From Sulfitobacter geojensis (lineage in GTDB: Bacteria; Pseudomonadota; Alphaproteobacteria; Rhodobacterales; Rhodobacteraceae), in NCBI RefSeq assembly GCF_000622325.1, contig NZ_JASE01000002.1, positions 1 through 64,000 on the forward strand: 64,000 nt of DNA, in the 5' to 3' direction. Made by a program: the position numbers and the translations under genes. Within the stretch, counting starts at the first letter, position 1. Every line of letters begins with the position of its first letter. This document shows positions 53,064 through 62,655 of the stretch, piece after piece. Below the pieces are notes generated by a model. That model was not told where the DNA came from. It did not search any database and saw only the letters and a program-made list of their open reading frames with translations.

Positions 53064-54806
53064 TTAAGGTGCCCCTTCGGCTATTACAGGCACCATCAGA
53101 AACGAAGGGTTGTTTGGATCCAAATGCAAAGTTGTTGTGCCGCCAAAAACATTTTCAGGTCGATCTCGCGGGTCATCGTGCAGGAACGGCCCACACCCCA
53201 AAAGTTCGTTCTTGAAGTTGGACAGCCGTGCGCCGGTGCTGGCCTGCCAGATGTAGTCTTTGCCACGCACACTCAACGCGAGGCGATACCCCTTCGGGAT
53301 CACAATGCTTGTGGGCCATATTTCGACATCGAGGTCGACCGGCACCCCCGGCTCAAGTGGCTGGACCTCGTCATGTGTATGGTAGGGGCGATAAGGTCGC
53401 GAAAGTACCGGATCAAGTTTGCGATGCGACGCGCGCAGCCACCCCTGTGCCACCGGCGTATGGGGGTCAATCGCACCGGCAAAGACGACTTCGCGCAGGT
53501 CGGGCGTGAAGACCCTGACCACAAGGAAAATGTCTGCATCCTCAGTCGTGGACGACACGCGCAGTCGCGCCGACATTGGGCCCGCAATCGCGGTCTGCTG
53601 CTCTAGGGGTTCAGTCACAAAGGTGAGGCCATCGCCAAGCGCATCGAAGTCAGTTTCGGCGGCCTGTGATGGTGGTCTTTCGGCGAGTATCTGAGCGGCT
53701 GGTTGTAGGTAGAGCTTCTGCCAATCGGTCTCTGGCAGCGGCCAATCCTCGGCGAAACGCTCTTCGAACTTGTCGGGATGGCGCATCTGAAGTTGGACGC
53801 GTTTGCGATTGGCCCAGCCGTTGTCTTCACCTTTGAGGAAGCAGTTGAAGAACTGGAGCTGAAGCTCACGGCCGTAATCCGTATAGAAATGCGTCCAATG
53901 CTCCAAACCATGGGCTTCCAACCACTTATGCTCAGAGGCCGCGCGCATATATGCTTCGAAGTTCCCGCGCGGGTGCAATCCCTGGCCGCCCCAATTTGCA
54001 GCAGAGAGAAACGGCACGGTGACCTTGTCCCAATCTGGCGAGCGTTCCTTATGATATTTGTCATCCAACGGGTGCGCTAGAATCTCGTCACCAAAATCAC
54101 AACGGTTCGCTGCAAGCTGTGCATCCGAGAGCATTTCATCGCCACAGATCAACATGCCGCTGGTCGGCGAACGCCCACCGCGGGCGCCCAATCCGTGCTG
54201 GACGGTGCGCACCTGCATATCATACCAATTGGCCCAGAAAGTAGACAGGATACCGCCGTGATGGGTCATGTCGCGATACCAGTCTGCGGAGCCTTCCCAT
54301 ACGCACATTGCGGCAAGATGCGGTGGCTGCAAGGAGGCAACATGCCATTGATTGATCCCAAAATACGAAACACCGCTTAGGCCAACCTTGCCCGTCGACC
54401 AGTCCTGTTGTCCGGCCCACTCAATGCACTCGTAATAGTCTTTAGTTTCGCGCGGAGAAAAATGATCAACATATCCGGGTGAACGGCCGGTGCCGCGGCT
54501 ATCGACGCGAATACAGATATATCCTTCGGGCACCCATTTCTCGGGATCGACCACCTCCCAGTTCTGGTGGATATTGGACGAACCGTGGGGCACATCGGGG
54601 TGTTCGCTGACCATTTTGTTCCACGCACTTGGATACCCCGTCTGGAAGGCCAATCCCTTTGCGTAGGGGCCGTAAGTCATGAGAACTGGATACTTCCCCT
54701 CCTCTTGTGGGCGGAACACATCCGCCCGCAAAACCAGCCCATCGTCCATTGTGATCGGCACATCCCAATCAATCCTCATACCTTGTTGATATGTTGTGTG
54801 AGACAT
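53064..54806 (-). CDS. CocE/NonD-family hydrolase (X-Pro dipeptidyl-peptidase S15 type)
   Basis: A 580-residue hydrolase. The alpha/beta core starts VPITMDDGLVLRADVFRPQE; the nucleophile elbow is GLSGVSYFG (serine), preceded by VDSRGTGRSPG, and the likely catalytic histidine is in GLEHWTHFYTDYG. A C-terminal beta-jelly-roll (X-Pro DPP C domain) covers the last 200 residues. Members split esters or amides, cocaine esterase being the namesake. The ATG at 54806 gives the natural N-terminus (MSHTTYQQGMRIDWDV). It is the last gene of the ABC-RidA operon. The IS21 copy 2 begins 77 bases past its stop. Confidence 0.92.
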   Translation of the reverse strand: MSHTTYQQGMRIDWDVPITMDDGLVLRADVFRPQEEGKYPVLMTYGPYAKGLAFQTGYPSAWNKMVSEHPDVPHGSSNIHQNWEVVDPEKWVPEGYICIRVDSRGTGRSPGYVDHFSPRETKDYYECIEWAGQQDWSTGKVGLSGVSYFGINQWHVASLQPPHLAAMCVWEGSADWYRDMTHHGGILSTFWANWYDMQVRTVQHGLGARGGRSPTSGMLICGDEMLSDAQLAANRCDFGDEILAHPLDDKYHKERSPDWDKVTVPFLSAANWGGQGLHPRGNFEAYMRAASEHKWLEAHGLEHWTHFYTDYGRELQLQFFNCFLKGEDNGWANRKRVQLQMRHPDKFEERFAEDWPLPETDWQKLYLQPAAQILAERPPSQAAETDFDALGDGLTFVTEPLEQQTAIAGPMSARLRVSSTTEDADIFLVVRVFTPDLREVVFAGAIDPHTPVAQGWLRASHRKLDPVLSRPYRPYHTHDEVQPLEPGVPVDLDVEIWPTSIVIPKGYRLALSVRGKDYIWQASTGARLSNFKNELLGCGPFLHDDPRDRPENVFGGTTTLHLDPNNPSFLMVPVIAEGAP

Positions 54807-54886
54807 CTCAAAACCTTTCCGTCGCGAACTTCGCGTTGTTGGTCGCGCCCTCAATGGCGCGACCTGATTTGAATGAAAGCGAGCTG

Positions 54887-56245
54887 CTACTCGGGGACCC
54901 AAGCGATCAGATCGAGGATCGAATGGGCTCCCTTGGCGACTTGCCGCCCTTCTAGCGACATCGTGGTGGAGGCTGGTTTGATCCCGTCAAAATGGGCGGC
55001 AAATTCATCCATACATTCCGCATGGTTGGCTGCGGTATCTAGGAAACAGGCGCGGCGCACGACGTTCTCGAGCGAGGTGCCGCCCGCTTCGCAAATTGCG
55101 GAGGCATGTTTCATCATCTCGCGGGTCTGCAACCGCGCCGTCGGTTTCGCATGGGGGAATTCCACGCTCTGGCTCAGATTTTCTGGCACAACGCCGTCTT
55201 GATTGGCGCACTGCAGGTGGCTGAGGAACAAAAGATTGCCCGCCTTGATAGCCTGTGGTTCGTGGCCGAACGGCGTGGGGGCGTTATCTGTGTGGATCGG
55301 CACGGCCTCCAACTGTGAATCACCATCCAGCAGAACAAAGGCGATTTCGATCCGCGCGCCGCTGCCGCCCATCCCCAACCACGGCACAACAACACGTGCA
55401 GGAGGATTTTCGGGGAACCATTTCTTCCAGACGCGATCCATACCTTCGAAGTCAGCAGGATCACCAATGTAGACATCAGCCTTGACCGCGCGATCAAGCG
55501 TTGTGCCTGCTGCCTCTGCGATCTTGGACAGCTTCCACAGGGTGTAATCGGTCTGCTTTTCAATCTCTGACCCATACCACACATAGGGGTTTACACGGGC
55601 TTCTTTGGCAAGCGCCGAGCGTGGCCCATAGTGCTTGTCCGAACCGAAATCACCGACCCAATCGACGGGAATTTCACCGGACAGGAATACAAAGTCACCG
55701 CGCTTGATAGCCGGCGAATATCCGGCCAGAGGTGCGGGAACACCGTCGGGTGCAGGTGTGCCGACGCTCTCGCCATCTTCCTTAAGCATCACATCGACCT
55801 GCAGCAGAGCATTAGGGATGAGATGATCCTTGGTTCCCATTGCCGTCGACGCTGGACGCGGCTCCTTCACGTAGAGGTTGCGACTTTCGAGATACTCTGT
55901 AATTCGAAGGCCGGTTTTTGTATCCCCAACGCGGAAATCATCATGTGTAGGCTTGGGCGATACAAACCATTGCCAGATCCGGACCCCATCTTTGCCAATG
56001 TTCATATCCGCAGCTTTCGCAATGCGGTCAATCTTTTCCATGATGTAGAGCGATTGCTGCTTTTGGTCATTGGAAAGGTTCGAATTGACCGACGTGGCCT
56101 GCGGCGCGATTGAGTCTGAAAAATCGGTCGCGGTCTGTCCGGAAACGAACAACCATCCGCCAGCCTTCACCGCTGTACTGTAAGGTTCGTTGGGGACGGG
56201 AACGTTCTCGGGTTGTATCACTTGAGGGGCTTGGTTTTTGGTCAT
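54887..56245 (-). CDS. Triple RidA-domain protein
   Basis: A 452-residue protein built of three RidA (YjgF/YER057c) modules in tandem: about 20-155, 175-307 and 328-452. Each starts with the family phrase (YSTAVKAGGWLFVSGQTATD, YSPAIKRGDFVFLSGEIPVD, PQAIKAGNLLFLSHLQCA). The key arginine that RidA uses for imine or enamine hydrolysis is present only in module 2 (PPARVVVPWL, R284). Modules 1 and 3 carry PAST at that place (RPASTAMG, KPASTTMS). RidA is normally a single-domain trimer, so this chain could be a pseudo-trimer with one active site. The start at 56245 follows AGGAA. It lies in an operon with an ABC importer and a hydrolase. Confidence 0.85.
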   Translation of the reverse strand: MTKNQAPQVIQPENVPVPNEPYSTAVKAGGWLFVSGQTATDFSDSIAPQATSVNSNLSNDQKQQSLYIMEKIDRIAKAADMNIGKDGVRIWQWFVSPKPTHDDFRVGDTKTGLRITEYLESRNLYVKEPRPASTAMGTKDHLIPNALLQVDVMLKEDGESVGTPAPDGVPAPLAGYSPAIKRGDFVFLSGEIPVDWVGDFGSDKHYGPRSALAKEARVNPYVWYGSEIEKQTDYTLWKLSKIAEAAGTTLDRAVKADVYIGDPADFEGMDRVWKKWFPENPPARVVVPWLGMGGSGARIEIAFVLLDGDSQLEAVPIHTDNAPTPFGHEPQAIKAGNLLFLSHLQCANQDGVVPENLSQSVEFPHAKPTARLQTREMMKHASAICEAGGTSLENVVRRACFLDTAANHAECMDEFAAHFDGIKPASTTMSLEGRQVAKGAHSILDLIAWVPE

Positions 56246-56326
56246 CTTGTTTCCTTCCGACATAGTTTTTCTGTTATGGGACGGAGGATCCGACCCAATT
56301 CTTTAGGCTCTAAAGTGCTCCGATGG

Positions 56327-57850
56327 CTACGGCAGGACGCGTGCGAGCAGGCTCTTGTAGTCCATGGCTGACGCCAATTCCGGCGCGGTCAGCTTGCCGA
56401 TACGCATCACTGCAATTGAATCGCACAGCTCCAGTAATTCTTCGCATTCGGATGAGGCGACAACGACCGCGCAGTTTCTTAGCGTCGCGGCTTCGCGCAG
56501 GAGGTCGTGGATGTCAGCCTTGGTTCCGACATCGACACCTTGGGTTGGCTCCTCGATCAGCAAAACCTCCGGTTCTGCATCCAATGCCCGCGCGATCGCG
56601 ACTTTCTGCTGGTTGCCACCTGACATCTGACCCAACAGTGCATCTTGCGCGTTTGGCCGGATCGACATCCGTTCAATATAGGTTCTGGTCATCTCCCTTT
56701 CGCATGCCTGCTTGCGAATGCCCCAGCGGCTCATACCCGCCCGTGAGCGCCCCGACACAGCGAGGTTGGCCCTAATAGACATATCGGCAATGATTGATGA
56801 TCCGCGCCGATCCGCAGGCACCGTCATAACTGCGGCTCCGACGCTTCTCGCGACATTTCCCGTGCGTATGGACGCGCCATTGACGCGCAACGTTCCACTG
56901 TCAACAGGATCCAATCCGCCAAGACTGCGCAAGAATGCTCCGTGGCCCGAGCCTTGCACACCGGCAATTCCAATGATTTCACCGGGGCGCACGTCGAGGT
57001 TACAATCGCGAAATATGATCCCCGACGAGAAGTTCCTCACAGATAGGCGCGGCGCATCGAGTTCGTCCACCTTTTCAGCAACTCGTCGTGCGGGGCGCGT
57101 GGTCTCATCGGGCAGAGACCGCGCGATCAACTCCACCATATCCTCGCGCTTTAGAGCGCCGCGCTTATACACCCCGACCCGCTTCCCATCCCGCAGAATA
57201 GTAGTCCGGTCCGCGATCCGCAAGACTTCGTTCAAACGGTGAGTGACATAGAGGATTGCTGTGCCCATTGTGCGCAGGCCCTCCAACCGCTCGAGGAGCA
57301 TTTCAGCGTCCGGCTCGGACAACACAGCGGTCGGTTCATCGAGAACCATGATATCGCCGCCCTGCAACAACCCTCGAGCGACCTGCGCCAATCTCAACTG
57401 TGGAACTGGAACCGTGCTTGCGGGGGCGTCGACGTCAATCTTCGCCCCCAACCTTGAAAGAGCATCCTCAACGAGGCTGCGTTCCCTTTGCGACAGGCTG
57501 TCCCGGCGACTGCCCCTGCCTTCCATGCCCAAGAGCATATTCCGACCGATCGAGAAATTTGGCACGAAGAGAATGTCTTGAGGAACGAGGCTAATGCCTT
57601 GCCGGATGGCGTCGCGGGGCGATGTGATGCTCACATTCTGCCCATTGATCCGAAAGCTACCCGCATCCGATAGATATCCGCCCGTTAGGACGCGGATAAG
57701 CGTTGATTTTCCGGCACCGTTCTCTCCAAGGAGGGCGTGAATTTCGCCTGGGTAAAGCTCGATATCCACGTCTTCCAAGGCGGTAACACCCGAGAAGTAT
57801 TTAGATATTCCAGAAAGCTCAAGCCGTGGAGAATGTGATAGGTCTGTCAT
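56327..57850 (-). CDS. Sugar-type ABC transporter ATP-binding protein (two domains)
   Basis: A 507-residue double ATPase of the RbsA/MglA type. Domain 1 has Walker A GENGAGKST and Walker B MVLDEPTAVLSEPD, but its signature is degenerate. Domain 2 has a degenerate Walker A (GVQGSGHGA) but an intact signature (MSGGNQQKVAIARAL) and Walker B (LIEEPTQGVDVG). This asymmetry is normal for the family. The ATG at 57850 begins MTDLSHSPRLELSGISKYFS. It works with the binding protein and permease genes upstream in the operon. Confidence 0.94.
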   Translation of the reverse strand: MTDLSHSPRLELSGISKYFSGVTALEDVDIELYPGEIHALLGENGAGKSTLIRVLTGGYLSDAGSFRINGQNVSITSPRDAIRQGISLVPQDILFVPNFSIGRNMLLGMEGRGSRRDSLSQRERSLVEDALSRLGAKIDVDAPASTVPVPQLRLAQVARGLLQGGDIMVLDEPTAVLSEPDAEMLLERLEGLRTMGTAILYVTHRLNEVLRIADRTTILRDGKRVGVYKRGALKREDMVELIARSLPDETTRPARRVAEKVDELDAPRLSVRNFSSGIIFRDCNLDVRPGEIIGIAGVQGSGHGAFLRSLGGLDPVDSGTLRVNGASIRTGNVARSVGAAVMTVPADRRGSSIIADMSIRANLAVSGRSRAGMSRWGIRKQACEREMTRTYIERMSIRPNAQDALLGQMSGGNQQKVAIARALDAEPEVLLIEEPTQGVDVGTKADIHDLLREAATLRNCAVVVASSECEELLELCDSIAVMRIGKLTAPELASAMDYKSLLARVLP

Positions 57851-57926
57851 TTCAAAGCCTCGTTGCAATCGTGGCTGCTATAGAGCGCACCAAGCCGAAT
57901 TGGTTCGGCGCGCCTATACTTGCGAT

Positions 57927-58973
57927 CTACTCTGGAGCTTTCCAGTCAGCTGGAACGAAGCTGGCATCAGACCACACAGGTTCCTCAAGATTGTCTTTGC
58001 CCATGACCTCGTTTGGCAGGCAGTTGACCTTGGCCAAGTCTTCGCCCGCAAGTGCCTTTAAGGCCAAGACGACACCGAGGTAGCCAACAGCAACGGGAAA
58101 ATCAGGCAAGATCAGGTTCGCGGTCCCTTCTTGCAAACCTGCCGCGCTCACGTTGGTCAGCGTGCCACCGAGATAAAAGGTGTCCGCATATTCCGCAGGG
58201 AGAGATTGCGGCGCGAGCAGGAACGATCCCGTTGCATAGATCCAATCCACCTCGGGATCGGTTTGAATGGCGTTGCTAAACCGCGTCAATGCTTGCTGAG
58301 GGTCGAGGTCCGACCAAACAATCGATGAAACTTCGATGCTGCTATCAGCAAGCGCATCTGTGAAACCTGCCGTCCTGCCGCGCGACCATGAAGCGTTAGC
58401 TGGGCCAGCCACGATGACACCTTTACCACCACTCTGAAAATGTTCGATCACAGCTTTTGCAGCAACCTGCCCTTGAGAATAGTCATCCTGAACGAGCTTG
58501 TAGGAGTTCTCCGACATCGACAACGTGCCGATATCGACAACTGGAATGCCGCTGGCAACGACATCATCAATAGCCGCAGCCAGACCGGCAGGATCGGCGG
58601 GGTTAATCAACACCGCATCGGGGCGGCGGGTTGCGGCGCTTTCGAGTTGTGAAATCTGGGAACCGGGGTCCATGAACCCGCGCCCAGCACCAACCGTGAG
58701 CTTTACGCCAACTTCTTTGGCGGCTTTTTCAGCGCCGTAGATCAAGGATTGAATATAGGGGTTCGCGAATGACGGAACCGATACGGCAATTGTAATCTCG
58801 TCGTCTGGCGCCGTAGGCTTCAAGGTCGCAAGATCATTTACAGTGAATTGGTTGTCGCAACTCAACGGCACGCGCTCGGCGTCGGTAAATGTGACATCTT
58901 GCGCGCTAACCTGTGCGGTCGCTGCCGCAATTATAATAGTCGCGGTGAGTGAAACTATTGAAGGTGTTTTCAT
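57927..58973 (-). CDS. Sugar-type ABC transporter substrate-binding protein
   Basis: A 348-residue periplasmic protein with a signal peptide (residues about 1-24, ending VSA). The mature part has the RbsB/periplasmic-binding-protein-like I fold, with ITIAVSVPSFANPYIQSLIY, RRPDAVLINPADPAGLAAAI and GVIVAGPANASWS. The pocket cannot be read well enough to name the ligand. It is the second gene of the operon. Confidence 0.92.
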   Translation of the reverse strand: MKTPSIVSLTATIIIAAATAQVSAQDVTFTDAERVPLSCDNQFTVNDLATLKPTAPDDEITIAVSVPSFANPYIQSLIYGAEKAAKEVGVKLTVGAGRGFMDPGSQISQLESAATRRPDAVLINPADPAGLAAAIDDVVASGIPVVDIGTLSMSENSYKLVQDDYSQGQVAAKAVIEHFQSGGKGVIVAGPANASWSRGRTAGFTDALADSSIEVSSIVWSDLDPQQALTRFSNAIQTDPEVDWIYATGSFLLAPQSLPAEYADTFYLGGTLTNVSAAGLQEGTANLILPDFPVAVGYLGVVLALKALAGEDLAKVNCLPNEVMGKDNLEEPVWSDASFVPADWKAPE

Positions 58974-59015
58974 TTTGTGTACTCCGTATTGTTTTGTTGG
59001 TTTGGCATTTTCTGT

Positions 59016-60029
59016 TTATTCTGTTTTTCGGCGGAACAGTCGGCGGAAGCTGCCGGATCGAGCGTTTGCAACGATCACCGCGACCACTAAAACAGTTCCT
59101 GTGACCATTTGTTGAATGAAGGGGTTCACGCCCGCGATATCCAATCCTGTGTTCAGCACTGTAATCAGGCTAACCCCCAAGAATACGCCAATCAGACGCC
59201 CAACCCCGCCACCGATCCGCACGCCGCCGATCACCGCTGCAGCAACTGCAAGCAATTCATAGCCTGTCCCCAAGCTGCCCTGTGAGACGGAAATGCGTGA
59301 GGTCAGCATCAAGCCCGAAACCGCCGCCAGCGCGCCGCAAATTGTGTATGCGAGGATGTGGTATCGCATCGTGGATACACCTGCGACGCGGGAGGTCTCG
59401 TGGCTTCCGCCGATGGCATAGATATACAGACCCGCCCGTGTGCGTTGTAAAATGAACCATGCAAAGAATGCCACGATCGCCGCAATACATGCGGCCGAGG
59501 GGACGCCCCACCAAAGTGACCGACCGAACAGGGCAAACGCGCTCGGCAATCCGGTCAGCGAGCTACCCCCAGCGATAAGGTCCGCAAGGCCTCGCCCGAA
59601 TGTTAGCATCCCTAATGTCATGACGAATGGTGTCACACCCATGACGGCGATGCCGAGCCCATTGATGAAGCCGATCAGAGATCCTGCGCCAATGGCTGCA
59701 ACAATGGCCATCGGTATGGGCACGCCGGCCAACATCAAGGTTGCGGCCGTCACTGACGCGATGCCCATGGTGGCCCCAACAGAAATGTCAAACCCGCCAA
59801 CAATCAGTGCAAAGCTCTGACCGATGGAGACGACCATCAAAATGCCCGCCACGCGCAGCATATTGGTGAGGGTGATTTGTGAAAAGAAGCTCTGGGGGAA
59901 TATGAGCGAGAATAGAATGACCAAGGCGACCAACGCGGCCAAGATTTGCAGCTCCGCGCTCGATATGCCGAGGCGCCTGACGAGACTTGGTGCTTTTATG
60001 TCGCCCTCCATCTTAATGTTAGAAGCCAT
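59016..60029 (-). CDS. Sugar-type ABC transporter permease
   Basis: A 337-residue membrane protein of the RbsC/AraH family with about eight to ten helices. Typical phrases are SIGQSFALIVGGFDISVGAT, GFINGLGIAVMGVTPFVMTL and AIGGSHETSRVAGVST. It is the first gene of the operon that continues with the binding protein, ATPase, triple-RidA protein and hydrolase. It is divergent from the TetR gene. Confidence 0.94.
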   Translation of the reverse strand: MASNIKMEGDIKAPSLVRRLGISSAELQILAALVALVILFSLIFPQSFFSQITLTNMLRVAGILMVVSIGQSFALIVGGFDISVGATMGIASVTAATLMLAGVPIPMAIVAAIGAGSLIGFINGLGIAVMGVTPFVMTLGMLTFGRGLADLIAGGSSLTGLPSAFALFGRSLWWGVPSAACIAAIVAFFAWFILQRTRAGLYIYAIGGSHETSRVAGVSTMRYHILAYTICGALAAVSGLMLTSRISVSQGSLGTGYELLAVAAAVIGGVRIGGGVGRLIGVFLGVSLITVLNTGLDIAGVNPFIQQMVTGTVLVVAVIVANARSGSFRRLFRRKTE

Positions 60030-60098
60030 AACTGTTCCTTTTTGATCTCATCTGAGCGGGCAATGCGCGATTGTCTTTGCCAGCAAAAAAACGATAGC

Positions 60099-60110
60099 GA
60101 ACAAATGTTC
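60099..60110. promoter_or_regulatory. Palindrome between the ABC operon and TetR gene
   Basis: GAACAAATGTTC has 5-base arms around AA. It lies in the 137-base gap between the divergent permease and TetR genes. A wider inverted pair, ATAGCG at about 60095 and CGCTAT at about 60134, surrounds it. This is the expected place for a TetR operator. Confidence 0.45.
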
Positions 60111-60166
60111 TTTATGTCAATTTCTTTTTTTTCCGCTATATTGACTGTGGAAAACAACGACCTTTA

Positions 60167-60877
60167 GTGGATAACACATTGACAAAAAAAGCGAATCACA
60201 CCTCCACGCCAGAGAAGCGGTTGCCGAAGGGAACACCGCGCGCGTTGATCCTTGATGCGGCCGAAATCGTATTTGGTGCCGAAGGATTCGACCGTGTCAC
60301 GTTCCGCGACCTCGCCGGGAAAGCGGGGGTATCCGTGTCGGCGATCAACTATCACTTCGGGTCGAAGGAAGGCGTACTGAAGGAAGTTTTTGCGCGACGC
60401 TCTCGCAGACTTGTTGAAAGACGCGCTCAATACCTTGATCAATTGCCGGTCGATAACGCGGGCAAACGTAGCCTTACCGGAATCTTGCAGGCCTTTCTTC
60501 GTCCTGCATTTGAGGTCACCAAAGGGGATCGCGACCACCTCTTTACGCGCCTGCTTTCCCATCTATCGACAGGCTCAACCGAACAAGTTCGCGCGCTTCT
60601 TAAAGAGAGTTTTGATGAAAACGATCGACGTTTCATCAAAGAACTTTCGCGCTCGGCCAGCCACCTGTCGCCGGAGGATATTCACTGGCGCTTTCATTTT
60701 CTTGTTGGGGCTATGATTTATACCATGTCGGATGCCGATCAACTTGACGGGCTGTCGGATGGACTGTGCTCCGCGACCGATCATGAATCCGCGCTGAAGC
60801 AGATGGTATCCGGTTTCAGCAATATGTTTTTTGTTGATCCCGCGCAAGACAAGTCACCCGAAACACCGAGCCAATGA
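60167..60877 (+). CDS. TetR-family transcriptional regulator
   Basis: A 236-residue regulator. The N-terminal TetR helix-turn-helix is clear: LILDAAEIVFGAEGFDRVTF followed by AGKAGVSVSAINYHFGSKEG. The rest is the all-helical ligand domain (a Tet-C-like or unclassified type). I take a GTG at 60167; a TTG a few codons later is also possible. It is divergent from the ABC-RidA operon and overlaps the dehydrogenase frame slightly, so it probably represses both. Confidence 0.9.
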   Translation: MDNTLTKKANHTSTPEKRLPKGTPRALILDAAEIVFGAEGFDRVTFRDLAGKAGVSVSAINYHFGSKEGVLKEVFARRSRRLVERRAQYLDQLPVDNAGKRSLTGILQAFLRPAFEVTKGDRDHLFTRLLSHLSTGSTEQVRALLKESFDENDRRFIKELSRSASHLSPEDIHWRFHFLVGAMIYTMSDADQLDGLSDGLCSATDHESALKQMVSGFSNMFFVDPAQDKSPETPSQ

Positions 60878-60921
60878 ACACAGCCTCAACCACAACTGAC
60901 CAAAGTCAAAAGGAAGAACGC

Positions 60922-61794
60922 ATGCAATCCAATGTTGGTGTTATCGGGCTGGGTATCATGGGATCCTCTTATGCCGAAAACCTGCTTCAATCCGGCCATG
61001 CGGTTGTCGGTTTTGATCCTGATCCGGCCGCACAAGAACGTCTGCGATCTGTAGGTGGGAAGGTGTGCGCCACACCAGCTGCAGTGGCGCAAGAGTGCGG
61101 TTGCATCCTCGTGTCACTGGCGTCTGTTGACGCGCTTGTTGCCGTCACTACCGGACCTGATGGGGTGACGCAGACCTTGCAAAAAGGTGCAACCATCATC
61201 GACATGGGCACTTTGCCAGTGGCCGCGAAACAAGACGCCAAAGGCCACATAGAGAACGCTGGCGGCGAGATGCTGGATTGTCCTGTCAGCGGCACTGGTG
61301 CGCAGGCCAAAGTTCGTGATCTGGTCGTCTTCGCCAGCGGAGCGGAACATGCGATTGAAAAGGTGCAGCCAATCCTCGATGCGATCGCGCGCCAAACCCA
61401 GATCGTGGGTGCGTTCGGCAATGGAACCAAATTGAAACTTGTCGCGAACTTGCTTGTGGCTGTTCACAACGTCGCAGCGGCAGAGGCGCTGGTGCTGGCC
61501 AAAAATTTTGGACTTGATCTGGACATGGTTCACAATGCAATTCGCACCGGAGCTGGTGGGTCGCGGATGTTTGACCTGCGCGGGCCAATGATGGTTAATC
61601 GACATTTCGAACCTGCAACGATGAAAGTCGATGTCTTTCTAAAGGACATTGACCTCATCCTCGCGCAAGCCGCCCGGTCGTCTTCGGCCACCCCGTTGAT
61701 GTCTGTTTGCGCTGATCTTTATGCCAGGGCGATGGATCAAGGGTTGGCGAAACAAGATACAGCATCGGTTTTTGAGGTTATGGATACGCTATAG
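60922..61794 (+). CDS. 3-hydroxyisobutyrate dehydrogenase-family NAD(P)-dependent oxidoreductase
   Basis: A 290-residue beta-hydroxyacid dehydrogenase. The cofactor-binding motif is NVGVIGLGIMGSSYAENLLQ, the substrate motif is DCPVSGTGAQA, and the catalytic lysine lies in GNGTKLKLVANLL. Relatives oxidise 3-hydroxyisobutyrate, tartronate semialdehyde, threonate and similar acids. The ATG at 60922 follows AGGAAG; an upstream ATG at 60874 overlaps the TetR stop. Its product, a beta-keto acid, would suit the cleavage enzyme that starts at 63903. Confidence 0.9.
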   Translation: MQSNVGVIGLGIMGSSYAENLLQSGHAVVGFDPDPAAQERLRSVGGKVCATPAAVAQECGCILVSLASVDALVAVTTGPDGVTQTLQKGATIIDMGTLPVAAKQDAKGHIENAGGEMLDCPVSGTGAQAKVRDLVVFASGAEHAIEKVQPILDAIARQTQIVGAFGNGTKLKLVANLLVAVHNVAAAEALVLAKNFGLDLDMVHNAIRTGAGGSRMFDLRGPMMVNRHFEPATMKVDVFLKDIDLILAQAARSSSATPLMSVCADLYARAMDQGLAKQDTASVFEVMDTL

Positions 61795-61875
61795 AAACGC
61801 TGTGCCTCAACCGAAGCACAGTGTGTCACGATCAAAATGCGATGATACGATTGACGTGATCGGTGCGTTCGGTGC

Positions 61876-62655
61876 CTAGCACTCCAGTAGAAGCGCTCGA
61901 CACAACGCCACGCCAAAACCCTGAGGATTATCGACAGTGATCAGATGCTTGGCATCGGGGACAACAATGTAGTCTGACCCGGGGCACGCGTCGGCCATTC
62001 CCTTCATTGTCTCGGGCGACGCGGCGACATCCCGTTCACCCGCAATAAAAGCCGTCGGCATATTCAGCTCACCGAGATGACGCAAATAGTCGAGCCCCAT
62101 CAAGGCATGAGCACAGCCGCGATAGCCGTCTTCGGTTGTTTGCAAAAACCCCTGCTTCAACAAATCTTCGGCCTCAGGGCGGGTTGCTCGAGTGTCATCA
62201 CTCAACCACGACCCGACGGTGCCTTGCCATACGGCTTCGATGCCCCCCTCATCCAATTTGTCCAGACGATTATGCCAACTTTGAACGAACATTGGCGGTG
62301 CATCCGCTCGCGCCGCACAGCAGACAATCCGCTCAACCCGTTGCGGTGCCGCTACCCCCAAACCAAGTGCCGTCATGCCGCCGAGTGACAACCCCACAAT
62401 GGTCGCTTTTTCCACCTCGTGAGTCTCCAGAACAGCCAAGGCATCGGCAACAAGGTCATCAAACACATACGGCCCCTGCCCTATGGGGCTTTGGCCATGA
62501 CCGCGCGTGTCGCAGCGGATCAAACGGTATCTGCGCTCCAAGAATGCGATTTGGTCATCCCACATGGACTGAGTCGCCCCCAAGCTGTTCAAAAGCAATA
62601 GTGCCGGTGCGTCTCTAGGCCCTGAAATGGTTGAATATAGCTTGACGTCATTCAT
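61876..62655 (-). CDS. Alpha/beta hydrolase (3-oxoadipate enol-lactonase-like)
   Basis: A 259-residue alpha/beta hydrolase. The oxyanion region is LLNSLGATQSMWDDQIAFLE, the nucleophile elbow GLSLGGMTALGLG, and the catalytic histidine is in VVPDAKHLITVDNP. The closest remembered group is PcaD-like enol-lactonases, but lactone, ester or C-C hydrolysis is also possible. I start at 62655 (MNDVKLYSTISGPRDAP). No beta-ketoadipate pathway genes are nearby, so a pcaD name is not justified. Confidence 0.85.
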   Translation of the reverse strand: MNDVKLYSTISGPRDAPALLLLNSLGATQSMWDDQIAFLERRYRLIRCDTRGHGQSPIGQGPYVFDDLVADALAVLETHEVEKATIVGLSLGGMTALGLGVAAPQRVERIVCCAARADAPPMFVQSWHNRLDKLDEGGIEAVWQGTVGSWLSDDTRATRPEAEDLLKQGFLQTTEDGYRGCAHALMGLDYLRHLGELNMPTAFIAGERDVAASPETMKGMADACPGSDYIVVPDAKHLITVDNPQGFGVALCRALLLEC

